Positions 26,702-37,717 of a DNA stretch of 64,000 nucleotides are shown piece by piece. Source of the DNA: Microbacterium sp. Se63.02b (GTDB lineage Bacteria > Actinomycetota > Actinomycetes > Actinomycetales > Microbacteriaceae); assembly GCF_014171575.1 (NCBI RefSeq), contig NZ_CP050453.1:1860001-1924000 (forward strand). Reading direction: 5' to 3'. Positions within the stretch are counted from its first letter, which is position 1, and the number at the start of each line of letters is the position of its first letter. The notes beneath the pieces were generated by a model. It was not told the origin of the DNA, made no database searches, and saw nothing but the letters and a program-made list of their open reading frames with translations. The position numbers and the translations under genes were made by a program.

Positions 26702-27262
26702 GTGCGCTCTCGAATGAACGGTCCTTTCGTGCTCCCCGTCCGTGACATCGTCCGCCGACCGGGGGAGATGCGCGAACACGAGTTCTCCGTCGCCCTCAAA
26801 GAATCCTGGGGCGAGGGCATCGTCACGTTCGAAGCCGGTTCCGACATGGACCTGGATGTCCGTCTGGAGTCCGTCCACGAAGGCATCCTGGTGTCGGGAA
26901 CAGCCGATGCGGAGTACGTCGGCGTGTGCGGCAGATGCCTGATCGACATCGCTCGGCCCGTCGAAGTCGAGTTCCAGGAGCTTTTCGCGTATCCTGGTGA
27001 GGAAGAAACTGACTTCGAGGTTCAAGACGACCACGTGGATCTTGAAACTCTGGTCAGGGATGCGGCTGTACTGGCCCTTCCTTTTCAGCCGGTGTGTCAG
27101 CCGGATTGCCCGGGTCTCGACCCGAAAACGGGTGAACGGCTGACCGTGAGCACCGGAACGGAGCAAGCCGCTCCCATCGATCCTCGGTGGAGTGCGCTCC
27201 AGAACATCACAGACCAAGACGGCACGGAAGAATCTCGTGCCGCCGAGAAAGAAGAGAGCTAG
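26702..27262 (+). CDS. YceD family (DUF177) protein
   Basis: A 186-residue DUF177 protein encoded directly before rpmF, the usual position. Four cysteines in two pairs, CGRC (76/79) and CQPDC (132/136), suggest zinc binding. Homologues are linked to 23S rRNA maturation or ribosomal protein supply; the function is not firmly known. TAGCAT at 26690-26695 ends six bases before GTG 26702, which supports this start. Confidence 0.88.
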   Translation: MRSRMNGPFVLPVRDIVRRPGEMREHEFSVALKESWGEGIVTFEAGSDMDLDVRLESVHEGILVSGTADAEYVGVCGRCLIDIARPVEVEFQELFAYPGEEETDFEVQDDHVDLETLVRDAAVLALPFQPVCQPDCPGLDPKTGERLTVSTGTEQAAPIDPRWSALQNITDQDGTEESRAAEKEES

Positions 27263-27264
27263 TC

Positions 27265-27474
27265 ATGGCTGGTAACCCCCCGAAGCGCAAGGTTTCCCGT
27301 TCGAACACCCGCTCGCGCCGCGCGCAGTGGAAGGCGGCTCCGGTCGCCCTCGTGAAGACCATCGAGAACGGTCAGGTCGTCTACAGCCGCCCTCACCAGG
27401 CGAAGGTCGTCACCGACTCCCAGGGCACCGAGCTCTTCCTCGAGTACAAGGGCCGCAAGGTCGCCGACGTCTGA
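27265..27474 (+). CDS. rpmF: 50S ribosomal protein L32
   Basis: A 69-residue L32 beginning [24 protein letters not shown]. It has no cysteine, so it is the zinc-independent form; such paralogues in actinobacteria can be zinc-regulated, but nothing regulatory is visible here. It follows yceD by two bases and precedes rnc. Confidence 0.96.
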   Translation: MAGNPPKRKVSRSNTRSRRAQWKAAPVALVKTIENGQVVYSRPHQAKVVTDSQGTELFLEYKGRKVADV

Positions 27475-27484
27475 GTCGCGTACT

Positions 27485-28177
27485 GTGACGGAGGTCCCCG
27501 GGGGGACGAGACCTCTCCCAGAGAAGCTCCGCGTCGACATCGACGCGGAGCTTCTGGAGTTGGCTCTGACTCACCGGTCCTACGCGTACGAGCACGGCGG
27601 CATCCCGCACAACGAGCGCCTCGAGTTCCTCGGCGACTCCGTGCTCGGACAGGCCGTCACCGTGATGCTCTTCACGACGCATCCCGACCTCGACGAGGGG
27701 GAACTGGCGAAACGGCGCGCGAGTGTCGTGTCGACGGTCGCCCTCGCCGAGGTGGCCAGGGGTATCGATCTCGGCAGCCACCTGCTGCTCGGACGCGGTG
27801 AGGAGCAGACCGGCGGCCGTGACAAGGATTCGATCCTCGCCGACACGATGGAAGCCGTGATCGGCGCCACGTACCTCTCCGCCGGACCCGACGCGGCGAC
27901 CGACCTCGTACTGCGATTGACGAAGCCCCTGCTCGCGGACCCGGAGCGCTACGGCGCGGCGATGGATCCGAAGACGAGCTTGCAGGAACTCGCTGCGCGA
28001 GTCGGCTCCACACCGCCCGAGTATTCCGTGGAGGCGAGCGGTCCCGACCACGACCGCCGGTTCACGGCGACCGTGGTGGTCGGAGATGTGCGCATGACGG
28101 GCACGGGCAGCAGCAAGAAGACCGCGGAGATGGCGGCGGCACTCAGCGCCTGGCGCACTCTCAGCGACCGTGCCTGA
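27485..28177 (+). CDS. rnc: Ribonuclease III
   Basis: A 230-residue double-strand-specific RNase for rRNA processing. The catalytic signature [13 protein letters not shown] is near residues 40-52 and a second acidic cluster is in [17 protein letters not shown]. The double-stranded RNA binding domain occupies ~158-228, ending [21 protein letters not shown] 27485 starts ten bases after rpmF. It overlaps mutM by eight bases. Confidence 0.95.
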   Translation: MTEVPGGTRPLPEKLRVDIDAELLELALTHRSYAYEHGGIPHNERLEFLGDSVLGQAVTVMLFTTHPDLDEGELAKRRASVVSTVALAEVARGIDLGSHLLLGRGEEQTGGRDKDSILADTMEAVIGATYLSAGPDAATDLVLRLTKPLLADPERYGAAMDPKTSLQELAARVGSTPPEYSVEASGPDHDRRFTATVVVGDVRMTGTGSSKKTAEMAAALSAWRTLSDRA

Positions 28178-29033
28178 GCTCCCCGAGGTCGAGGTCGTCC
28201 GGGCCGGTCTGGCGCCGGCTGTCGTCGGATCGACGATCACGGCGGTCAGCGTGTTCGACGAGCGCGCGCTCACACGCCACGCCGCGGGGGCGGCGGACTT
28301 CGTCTCCCGGCTGGAAGGCCGTTCCTTCGCGGCGGCATCCCGTCGCGGGAAGTTCCTCTGGCTTCCGCTCGACGACGCGGAGTCGGCCCTGATCGCGCAC
28401 CTCGGGATGAGCGGCCAGATGCTTCTGCGGGCCCCGGGCGCGGAGGCGGAGCGGCACGAGCGCGTGCGTATCGGGATCGAACATCCCAGCCACGGCGAAC
28501 TCGCCGTCGTCTTCGCAGACCAGCGGACGTTCGGCTCTCTCGCGGTCGACGCCCTGGTCGAGGACGGGGACTCCCTCGTGCCGAGCCAGGTGCGTCATAT
28601 CGCGCGGGATCCGTTGGACGACGCCTTCGACGATCGTGCCTTCCTGGCCTCTCTGTCGCGCCGCCGGAGTGCGATCAAGAGGGTGCTCCTCGACCAGGGC
28701 CTCGTGAGCGGGATCGGGAACATCTACGCCGACGAGTCGCTGTGGGCGGCGCGCATCCATCCGGAGACCTCCGCCGACAAGCTCTCGACCGTCTCTGCGA
28801 GCAGAGTGCTCGCAGAGGTCCGACTCGTTCTCACCAAGGCGCTGGCGGAGGGCGGCACCAGCTTCGACGCCCAGTATGTCAACGTCAACGGGCAGGCCGG
28901 CTACTTCGCGCACTCCCTGAACGCCTACGGTCGTGGCGGACAGCCGTGCCCGCGCTGCGGAACGCCGATCACGCGTGTCGCCTTCATGAACCGGTCGTCG
29001 CACTTCTGCCCGAGGTGCCAGCGGCGGCGCTGA
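28170..29033 (+). CDS. mutM: Formamidopyrimidine-DNA glycosylase
   Basis: A 287-residue Fpg/MutM enzyme removing 8-oxoguanine. After processing of the GTG-encoded Met, catalytic Pro2 and Glu3 of PELPEVE are present. The helix-two-turn-helix region lies in [16 protein letters not shown], and the C-terminal zinc finger is CPRCGTPI...CPRCQ. It is last in the yceD-rpmF-rnc-mutM run. Confidence 0.96.
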   Translation: MPELPEVEVVRAGLAPAVVGSTITAVSVFDERALTRHAAGAADFVSRLEGRSFAAASRRGKFLWLPLDDAESALIAHLGMSGQMLLRAPGAEAERHERVRIGIEHPSHGELAVVFADQRTFGSLAVDALVEDGDSLVPSQVRHIARDPLDDAFDDRAFLASLSRRRSAIKRVLLDQGLVSGIGNIYADESLWAARIHPETSADKLSTVSASRVLAEVRLVLTKALAEGGTSFDAQYVNVNGQAGYFAHSLNAYGRGGQPCPRCGTPITRVAFMNRSSHFCPRCQRRR

Positions 29034-29099
29034 CCGTCGCACACCCTGCCACGCAGACCTGGCTCGCGACGGCGGACGAGTCCGCGGCCCTCCTGTGGG

Positions 29100-30421
29100 T
29101 CATGCCGTCCGGAACGCCCCATGCAGCAGCGGTCGCGTCGCCCAGGTGCTCGCCCACACCACGCCGACGCCGATCGCGACGATCAGGGCGATCGTGATCA
29201 GCGACGCGGGCGCCGTGATCAGCGCGAGTCCGACCAAGGGGAAGACCAGCACCGCGGCGACGAGCGCCGAACCGATCGCCGTGACCAGCAGAGGCGACAT
29301 GATGGCGCGTCGACGGGCGTGGTCGACGGTTTCCAGCGGCATGCCCAGATGATGGAGGCTGCGGTGCAGTTCGCGCTGGTCGAGCACATCGGACGCCTGG
29401 TTGACCCCGACAGAGGCCGCCACCATGAGGAACGAGCCGATGAGGGTGATGATGAGGCCGGTGCGGATGTCTTGCGCGAGCGCGAAATCGGTCGACGATG
29501 CCTCAGGCCCCGTCATCACGTTCATCAGTGCGACGCCCGTCCCCGCGAACACGGCCATGAAGCTCGCCATGGCGATGCCGCCGACCTGACGCCAAGCCGC
29601 CTTGGGAGAGTCGAGGCCGATGCGGGCGGCGAGCAGGCGGTCCGGGCGCTCGGCACGCCGGAGCTGCCGTGACGCCGAGACCTTCAGCACCCACGGGCCG
29701 ACCAGGTTGAGGACGGCCAGCACCGCACCGAACAGTGCGGCGACCACGACGATGGTGGTCACGAGGCCGCCGATCGAGGGGAACACCTTGATCAGGACGA
29801 AGGCGATGGCGACCGCTCCTGCGGCGAAGACCGCTCTGAGCCAATGCACCTTCGTGACGTCCGTGCGGGTGCGGACCCCCAGCGGAGAGATCACGACGCG
29901 ACGCAGACCGACGACGGCACTCGTGGCGGACACCATGAGGACGCCGACGAACACCAGAGCGATCTGCAGCGGAGGCAGGAGGACGGCGGTGAATCCGAGG
30001 GGCTCGCCGCGGAACGGGATCAGGCCGATGAGGGGACTCATCGCGATGTGGGCGATCACCCCGACGAGTGCTCCGGCGGCGGCGACGAAGACGGACTCCG
30101 TCACGGTGGCGACGGTCACACCCGCGGGCGAGACGCCGAGCAGGCGGAGCGTCGAGAGGCGTTCGTCCCGACGTCGGGCAGACAACCGGGCTGCCGCTCC
30201 GCCGAGCGACATCAACGGGACCACCAGGAGGACGAGCGCGATGGCCGCGAGGGCCTGGTAGAGGGGGCATACTCGTCCGTCCAGCCCCAGAAGGACTGCG
30301 CTCCGCCGATGACGGTGAGCACCAGAGCCGTCACCACGCCGAATGCGACGACGGGCAGGGCGAGCACGCTGTTCTGACCGGGTGCCGGCCGGAGGAGCAG
30401 GGCCAGGACGTTGCGGTTCAC
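29100..30421 (-). CDS. ABC transporter permease (FtsX-like), one frame break
   Basis: A membrane protein of about 440 residues once the frames are joined. The N-terminal 60 residues (MNRNVLALLLRPAPGQNSV, a membrane segment, WGWTDEYA) lie in one frame and the rest, with about nine hydrophobic segments, in another. The G run at 30263-30267 has five G where six would restore DEYAPLYQALAAIALVLLVV. GTG 30421 overlaps the stop of the ATPase gene (GTGA). Pairing with a LolD/MacB-type ATPase suggests export or extraction of a lipid, peptide or drug; the substrate is unknown. Confidence 0.82.
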
Positions 30422-31113
30422 GCGCTCACCGCCGCGGAGACGATGCGGCCGTCGCGCACCGCGATCGTGCGGGTGCAGCGACCAGCCACCTCAGGATCGT
30501 GGGTGACCACGACCAGCGTGCGTCCTTGACCAGTGGTCGACCACAGGAGGGCATCCATCACCTCGGCGGACGTCTGCGAATCGAGGGCGCCCGTGGGCTC
30601 GTCGGCGAAGACGAGCTCAGCTCCCGTAGCCTGTGCGCGTGCGATCGCGACGCGCTGTGCCTGGCCGCCGGACAGTTCCCCCATGCGACGGTCCTCCATG
30701 CCGCTGAGGCCGAGCGACGCCAGCCAGGATGCCGCGTGACCCATCGCGTCACGACGCGGGACCCCGTTGATCATCGAGGCGAGGGCGACATTCTCCACCG
30801 CGGTCAGCTCCGGGATGAGCAGACCCTGCTGGAAGACGAACCCGAATCGCTCTCGACGAAGCCGGGACCGCGCGGACTCGCCGAGCGCGGTGACCTCGAT
30901 GGGTGCGCCTACGCCCGGACGGAACACGACGCTCCCCGCATCGGGCGAGGTGATTCCCGCGAGCACGTGCAGCAGTGTCGTCTTGCCGGATCCGGATGCG
31001 CCCATGATCGCCATCGAGTCCCCGCGGTGGATCGCGAGATCGACACCGGCGAGCGCACGGGTCGAGCCGAAGTTCTTGGTGAGGGCGTGGGCTTCGATCA
31101 CGGGAATGTTCAT
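30418..31113 (-). CDS. ABC transporter ATP-binding protein (LolD/MacB type)
   Basis: A 231-residue ATPase with Walker A GASGSGKTT, signature LSGGQAQR and Walker B ELVFADEPTGALD, plus the switch His in VVVTHDPEV. These features and its size match the LolD/MacB/FtsE subgroup working with FtsX-like permeases. ATG 31113 (MNIPVIEAHALTK) is where homology begins; an in-frame ATG 30 bases upstream is possible. First gene of the two-gene unit. Confidence 0.9.
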   Translation of the reverse strand: MNIPVIEAHALTKNFGSTRALAGVDLAIHRGDSMAIMGASGSGKTTLLHVLAGITSPDAGSVVFRPGVGAPIEVTALGESARSRLRRERFGFVFQQGLLIPELTAVENVALASMINGVPRRDAMGHAASWLASLGLSGMEDRRMGELSGGQAQRVAIARAQATGAELVFADEPTGALDSQTSAEVMDALLWSTTGQGRTLVVVTHDPEVAGRCTRTIAVRDGRIVSAAVSA

Positions 31114-31214
31114 GTTCCCAGCCTCGTCATCCCGCCTCGCCATGTCGTCGCTCCGGCGGATGACGATGCGGACCCGACATCATCCGCAGGAATGAGATCG
31201 GGTCCGCGCCTCCA

Positions 31215-32297
31215 TCAGAGCTTCTTCTGCCATGCCCCGGCGTACGAGACAGGGACGAAGCCGACAGCCTCGTTGATGCTCAACATCGGGCGGTTCTCCT
31301 CGGCGTTGAATGTGGAGACCACGGTCGATCGTGGCATCAGCTCACGCCACCGGAGCAGATTCGCGCTCTTCACGATCATGCCCAGGCGGTGGCCGCGATG
31401 GTCTTTGCGCACCAGCGTGCCGAACTGATGCGTCACACCTGTGCGATCCGCAGCGATGAGCAGCTCGTTGTACGCGACCAGCTCGCCTGTCGGCACATGC
31501 TCCACGGCGACGACGGACACAGCCTGACCGGCGCCGAGGAGCCGCGCCTCTCGACGCACGACACGGTCGGCGTCCCAGCTCTCCTCAGCGAAGTCCATGT
31601 CTCCGCTCGGCGCGTCCGTCGACAGTCGTGCGAGCACGGCAGCGAAACCGTCTCGCCGTTCCGGCGGCGTCGGCATGTCCCACGTGACGACGCGGTACTC
31701 CGCACCCGCGAATGCGGTCGCCTCGGAAAGGGCGGCGCGGAGCGGAGCACTGTCTCCGCGCAGGTCGTACTCGCTGTTGCGCTCGACCTGCTCGAGGCTG
31801 AAGCCCGCAGCCTCGGCCAGATCGGAGAGGGGTGTCGCCGGAATGCGGCCCCAGCCTGTGCGGGGGACGAGCATCCGCTCCGACTCCTCGGGACGGTGCA
31901 GACTCCACAGTTGCAGGGTGCGGCGTCCTCGTGCGCCCGCTTCCGCCTCGGCACGCGCGAGAAGCGCTTCTTCGATGCCGCGCCCCCAGTTCTTCTCCGG
32001 GACGAGCATGTCGATCTCGGCGGCATGGGCTTCGGGTTCGAGCGCCAGGGAGAGCGTGATCATTCCGACGATCTCCGCGTCGATGCGCGCGACGAAGCCG
32101 AGGTCGAGCGAGTCGGTCTGATCCTGCCAGTCCGGCAGCATCTGCGCCGCATCCGGGGCGAGGTCGGGGAGGCCCACCTGCTCGTCGCAGACGCGGCGAT
32201 TGAGTTCTCCGAACGCGAGGAACTCCGCGGCGTCCGGCGCGTGCAACGAGGCCGGAACGATGAGCGGCGTGATCGTCGGCGTGGTGTTCGTCTTCAT
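31215..32297 (-). CDS. Tandem GNAT-domain acetyltransferase
   Basis: A 360-residue protein with two GNAT-like halves. The first half has MLVPEKNWGRGIEEALLARAEAEAGARGRR (~95-125). The second has the classic acetyl-CoA loop VRKDHRGHRLGMIVKSANLLRW (~300-322) and then FNAEENRPMLSINEAVGFVPV. This layout resembles the actinobacterial GNAT pair family with an inactive N-terminal copy. The start MKTNTTPTIT at 32297 has AAGGAACCG upstream. Substrate unknown. Confidence 0.82.
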   Translation of the reverse strand: MKTNTTPTITPLIVPASLHAPDAAEFLAFGELNRRVCDEQVGLPDLAPDAAQMLPDWQDQTDSLDLGFVARIDAEIVGMITLSLALEPEAHAAEIDMLVPEKNWGRGIEEALLARAEAEAGARGRRTLQLWSLHRPEESERMLVPRTGWGRIPATPLSDLAEAAGFSLEQVERNSEYDLRGDSAPLRAALSEATAFAGAEYRVVTWDMPTPPERRDGFAAVLARLSTDAPSGDMDFAEESWDADRVVRREARLLGAGQAVSVVAVEHVPTGELVAYNELLIAADRTGVTHQFGTLVRKDHRGHRLGMIVKSANLLRWRELMPRSTVVSTFNAEENRPMLSINEAVGFVPVSYAGAWQKKL

Positions 32298-32333
32298 GTC
32301 GGTTCCTTCGTTTCGCAGCGTGGGGCGGGGTGA

Positions 32334-32364
32334 TCCCCGCACCCGCCAGGGGCGGGTGCGGGGA
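32334..32364 (-). terminator. Stem-loop between the small-protein gene and the GNAT gene
   Basis: TCCCCGCACCCGCC pairs perfectly with GGCGGGTGCGGGGA over 14 bases around a three-base loop. It has no T-run on either strand. It may terminate or attenuate minus-strand transcription before the GNAT gene. Confidence 0.5.
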
Positions 32365-32393
32365 ACTGTGCGGCGGTCATGACCGGCCTGCCG

Positions 32394-32678
32394 TCAGCGC
32401 ATGCCGCGCTGCATGTCGTACGTGAGCATCGCGTACGACTCAGCAGCGGAGCGGTGACGCTGTTCGCCGAGGAGCAGGAGGTCGGCCGGATCGATGTACA
32501 GGCCGCGGCGCTGCCGCCGCGGACGCTGTGCCCTCTGGAACAGCCAGAGAGCGATCCGGAGGGAGAGACGGTCTGCGAACGACAGACGCCGCAACTCGTC
32601 GGGGCGAGGGATCTGGAGGACCTCACGGTCCTCGATATCGGGCGGGTGGGAGACGCTGCGGTGCAACGTGGTGTTCAC
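32394..32678 (-). CDS. Small basic protein of unknown function (94 aa)
   Basis: GTG 32678 has GAAGGA eight bases upstream. The product contains RLSFADRLSLRIALWLFQRAQR followed by a run of Arg (RRQRRG), then IDPADLLLLGEQRHRSAAESYAML. The middle could form an amphipathic, membrane-touching helix next to a basic cluster. I recognise no family. It lies upstream of the GNAT gene on the same strand, separated by the strong stem-loop at 32334-32364. Confidence 0.6.
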   Translation of the reverse strand: MNTTLHRSVSHPPDIEDREVLQIPRPDELRRLSFADRLSLRIALWLFQRAQRPRRQRRGLYIDPADLLLLGEQRHRSAAESYAMLTYDMQRGMR

Positions 32679-32896
32679 GGTCGGTCCTTCGAGTGGTGGT
32701 GGAAAGGGGTGCGGAAGCACCGTGCATCGACGGCGGAGCGGTCGGGAACGGCGCGAGAAGAAGCTGCTCATGTCGAACCACGGGACGTGGTCTGCGAATG
32801 GCGGCGGAGACCTGAGATCCGGGATGCGGATCAGAGGGTGGGCGCGGAGGAACGGGGCCGGGAGGCCCACTACGGGCCTGGAATCTCGGTGCGTTG

Positions 32897-33010
32897 CTAC
32901 GAGAGCGCGCTGGAGCGGACGCCGGCGGTTACCGAGAACGCGAAGCGCGGCGCGAAAGGCGCGGGCCCGGCGAGGCCAGTGGCCTGTGCGTTGAGCTGAG
33001 TGATCATCAT
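32897..33010 (-). CDS. Small open frame (37 aa) with very strong ribosome site
   Basis: AAAGGAGGTTACCG directly precedes a double ATG at 33010/33007. The frame encodes MMITQLNAQATGLAGPAPF, then APRFAFSVTAGVRSSALS, and stops. The Shine-Dalgarno match is the best in the window and a good promoter lies just upstream, so translation is likely. Whether it is a leader peptide for the 94-aa gene 218 bases downstream or a functional micro-protein is unknown. Nothing convincing is seen between 32679 and 32896. Confidence 0.5.
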   Translation of the reverse strand: MMITQLNAQATGLAGPAPFAPRFAFSVTAGVRSSALS

Positions 33011-33044
33011 CGGTAACCTCCTTTCGTGTGGCGATCCGGAGGCA

Positions 33045-33074
33045 ACCGTAGCGAACCCGTTTGGACGACGTCAA
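33045..33074 (-). promoter_or_regulatory. Promoter for the small-protein locus
   Basis: On the minus strand TTGACG (33069-33074) and TACGGT (33045-33050) are 18 bases apart. Transcription would start near 33038, giving a short leader with the strong ribosome site of the 37-residue frame. Confidence 0.6.
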
Positions 33075-33173
33075 GCACATTCCGCTCCCACGGCGTGTCG
33101 CGAGTCGCTGCGCGTTCGGTCCCTCCCCGCGCGGGATGACGGCTGTCGGCCGGGATTCCGATAGCGTAGCGGC

Positions 33174-33212
33174 GTGATTCTCCCCGGACGAGCGGTGCCC
33201 GCATGCATCTGA
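33174..33212 (+). CDS. Possible leaderless upstream frame overlapping the smc start
   Basis: TAGCGT at 33162-33167 ends six bases before GTG 33174. From there 12 codons ([11 protein letters not shown] after the start) read to a TGA at 33210-33212, ten bases beyond the smc ATG and in a different frame. A ribosome loading on the mRNA 5' end would finish exactly over the smc start. No independent evidence of translation. Confidence 0.35.
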   Translation: MILPGRAVPACI

Positions 33213-36200
33213 AGAGCCTGACGCTCAAAGGGTTCAAGTCGTTCGCGCAGCCGACGAGTTTCGTGTTCGAGCCCGGCGTCACCTGCATCGTCGGACCGAA
33301 CGGATCCGGCAAGTCGAACGTCGTCGACGCCCTCGCCTGGGTCATGGGCGAGCAGGGAGCGAAGACGCTTCGTGGCGGCAAGATGGAGGATGTCATCTTC
33401 GCCGGAACATCCACGCGGGGTCCGCTGGGTCGTGCCGAGGTGCAGCTCACGATCGACAACGCCGACGGCGCGCTGCCGATCGAATTCGCGGAGGTGACGA
33501 TCAGTCGCACGCTCTTCCGCAACGGGTCGAGCGAGTACGCGATCAACGGCGAGGGCTGCCGTCTGCTCGATGTGCAGGAGTTGCTCAGCGACTCCGGTCT
33601 CGGTCGCGAGATGCACGTGATCGTCGGTCAAGGACGACTCGACACCGTGCTGCAGGCGTCCCCGGAAGACCGGCGCGGCTTCATCGAGGAGGCCGCGGGA
33701 ATCCTCAAGCATCGCCGGCGCAAGGAGAAGACCCTCCGCAAGCTCGACGCGATGGAGACGAATCTCACACGTCTCAGCGACCTGGCGGGGGAGATCCGGC
33801 GTCAGCTGAAGCCCCTCGGACGCCAGGCCGAGATCGCGCGTGAGGCCCAGACGATCGCGGCTGTCGTGCGTGATGCGAAGGCGCGCATCTTTGCCGACGA
33901 CGTCGTCGCGCTCCGCACCGCACTCGCGGACCACACGCGAACCGAGCACGAACGCCATACCGAGCGACTTGTACTGTCCGATCAGGCGGAGACCGTCCGA
34001 GCGAGCATCGCGAGGCTCGAACAGGACCAGAACTCGGTCGCGGTCGACCAGGCACGCGGAGTGGCCTTCGGACTGGAGCAGGTTCAGGAGCGGATGCGAG
34101 GGCTCTACACCCTGGCGAATCAGCGTCTTGCGCTGCTCGGCTCGGAGGATGAAGATGCCGCGGTCACCGCCGTCACGGTGACGCAGAGCACGATCGACGA
34201 GGCGAAGGATGAGATCGACGTGATCTCGGCGGGGCTCGGCGATGCGCAGGATGCGGCGGCGGCGGCGAGTCGCGAGGTGGTGCACGCCCGTGCCGAACTC
34301 GACACTCTCGACGTCGACATCGCGGAGCAGAGTGCGCTGGTGTCGGAGTATGACATGCGGCTCTCGGCGCTGCGCGGCACTGCCGATGCCGCTGCTTCGG
34401 CTCTTGCCGCCGTCCGCGGAGCGGTGCTTCGCCAGGAGAACGCACTCGAAGCCGCGGATGCGCGCCGTCGCGAAGCTGCTGATGCCCTTGAAGCGATCGA
34501 CGACGCCGAGGCGCCCGAGGGCACGGCGGTCGAGCATGCCGCGGCCTATGAGAGCGCGCAGCGCGCCGCGACGGCGGCGGAAGCCGAGCGAGAGACGCTG
34601 CGCGAGCGGTTGCACGCGGCGGAGCGCGAGGTGGACTCCCTGACGGCGAAGGCCGCGGCGTTGAGCAGCGCGCTGTCGTTGTCCGGCGGCGCGGCCGAGA
34701 TCGTCGAGGCCGGTGGGAAGGGCGTGCGGGGCCTCGTGGGCGACGCCGTGCAGGTGCGTGCCGGGTACGAAGCGGCCATCGCCGCTGTCCTCGGGCCGCT
34801 TGCGGAGGGCGTCCTCATCGACACGGTGGACGATGCCTTCGCGCAGGCCTTCGAAGCGGCCGCTCACCGCAGGGGAGTGGTCGACTTCGTCGTGGCCGAC
34901 GCCCGGCGGCCCGAATCCGTCACAACATCGGTACCGGGCGTCATCCCCGCGGTCGACACCGTGACGGCCCCCGACGGCGTGCTCGGCGTGCTGTCGCATG
35001 TGCTCATCGCGGACGATCTCGATGCGGCACGTGCCGCCCGCGCGGCCTTGATGCGGCGGGTGACACGGCGACGACGATCGTCACGGTGGGCGGCGATGTG
35101 GTCACCGCGCAGACCCTGCGCACGGGGTCGGGCGGTGAGCGTTCACGCCTCGAACTCGCGGCCGAGCGGGACGCGGCGACCGAGCGCCTCGCCGAGATCC
35201 AGATCGTGGTGGACTCGTTGCGCGAAGCCCGGGAGGATGCGAACGAAGCGGTCGAGACGACGCGGCGTCAGGCGAAGGACGCACTGCGTGCTCTCCGTGA
35301 GCACGACGCCGCTCTCGCGACCCACGCGGAGCAGGTGAACCGGGTCACGGTCCGTCACGAGGCTGCCGTCGCGGAATGCGAGCGGCTCGAGACCGGACTC
35401 ACGCAAGCCCAGGCCGCTGTGGCGGAGGCGGAGGCGAAAGCGGAGGGTGCCAAGGCCGCGCTGGACGACGCGGTCGCGGCGCCTCGACCGGTTCTCGATG
35501 CGTCCGCGCGCGACGGCTTGCTGGAGGCGCTGGAGCTCGCACGTGAGGGTGAGGTACGAGCACGACTGGAGGTCGAGACGCTGCGCGAGCGTGTCCGCGC
35601 TGCGCAGGCGCGCGTCGTGAGCCTGGAGCGCCAGAGGGAACACGAACGCGACGCGGCGGCGGAGGCGGCCCGACGTGCGGTGATCCGTCGAGCACAGCGG
35701 GAAGCGGCATCGGGCGTCACAGAAGAGCTTCCCCGAATCCTCGACTCGCTCGACCGATCGGTCACCGAAGCGCGCGTCGTCCTCGCCGAGGCCGAGGCGG
35801 CACGGTCCGCCCAGAACGAGGAGCTCGTCGCGCTCCGCGCCCAGGAGACGTCCCTGCGCGAGCGTCTGGCCGGCCTGACGGAGAGCGTGCATGGACTCGA
35901 ACTGCAGATCCACGAGAAGAAGCTGCATCTGAGCAGCCTGCTGGAGCGAGTCTCGTCCGAGCTTTCGCTGGACGAAGATATTCTTGTCGCGGAATATGGC
36001 CCCGATCAGCTGGTTCCGCGTGATCCGGGTATCGAGCCCGCGGACGGCGAGCTGCTCGACGACACCGCCATCCCGTTCGATCGACGCATCCAGCAGCGCC
36101 GACTCGCCGAAGCGGAGCGCAAGCTCGCTCAGCTCGGGCGAGTGAACCCGCTGGCCCTCGAGGAGTTCGCCGCGCTCGAGCAGCGCCACGCGTTCCTCAC

Positions 36201-36747
36201 CGAACAGCTCGCGGATCTCACACAGACCCGCCAAGACCTCCTGACGATCATCGCCGACCTCGACGAGCGGATGCAGACCATCTTCGCGAGCGCCTTCGAA
36301 GACACGAAGGAGGCCTTCGGTCAGGTCTTCCCTCTGCTGTTCCCCGGGGGCACGGGGAGCATCTCGCTCACCGATCCCGAGAACATGCTCACGACCGGCA
36401 TCGAGGTGTCGGTGCGTCCGGTCGGGAAGAAGATCGAGCGGCTCTCGCTCCTCTCCGGTGGCGAACGTTCGCTCGCGGCGGTCGCGCTGCTCGTCGCGAT
36501 CTTCAAGGCGCGCCCGAGCCCGTTCTACATCCTCGACGAGGTCGAGGCGGCACTCGACGACGCGAACCTCGGCCGACTGCTCACGGTCTTCGAGCAGCTC
36601 CGGGAGAGCTCGCAGCTGCTGATCATCACGCATCAGAAGCGCACGATGGAGATCGCCGATGCCCTCTACGGCGTCTCCATGCGGCAGGACGGCGTGTCCG
36701 CGGTCGTGGGTCAGCGGGTGGGTGACCGGGCCGCATCGGCGGTGTGA
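33203..36747 (+). CDS. smc: Chromosome segregation protein SMC, one frame break
   Basis: The condensin ATPase, about 1,181 residues when joined. N-terminal Walker [10 protein letters not shown] (~34) and [21 protein letters not shown], long coiled coils, a hinge around residues ~500-620 ([12 protein letters not shown]), and the C-terminal signature [17 protein letters not shown] with Walker [16 protein letters not shown] are present. The frame breaks near 35050, where CCTTG-ATG lacks one G; adding it gives [23 protein letters not shown] in the hinge. ftsY follows, the usual order. Confidence 0.94.
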
Positions 36748-36765
36748 TCTCGGTCGGCGCGCGGG

Positions 36766-36779
36766 CGGACGATCGTCCG
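36766..36779. promoter_or_regulatory. Perfect 14-bp palindrome over the ftsY -35 region
   Basis: CGGACGATCGTCCG is fully self-complementary and covers the place where the -35 box would lie for the ftsY -10 TAGGCT at 36789-36794. A repressor or activator site is inferred. Confidence 0.4.
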
Positions 36780-36800
36780 TGCTACCCGTAGGCTGGAGGG

Positions 36801-37673
<873 letters not shown>

Positions 37674-37717
37674 GGACAGGACTACCGCCGTGAGCACCGG
37701 GCTGGTTTCATAGCGTT

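Noticed and set aside
33071..34999. A 642-codon open frame antisense to smc
   Set aside because: Shadow of the smc coding strand; no start signals or family features.
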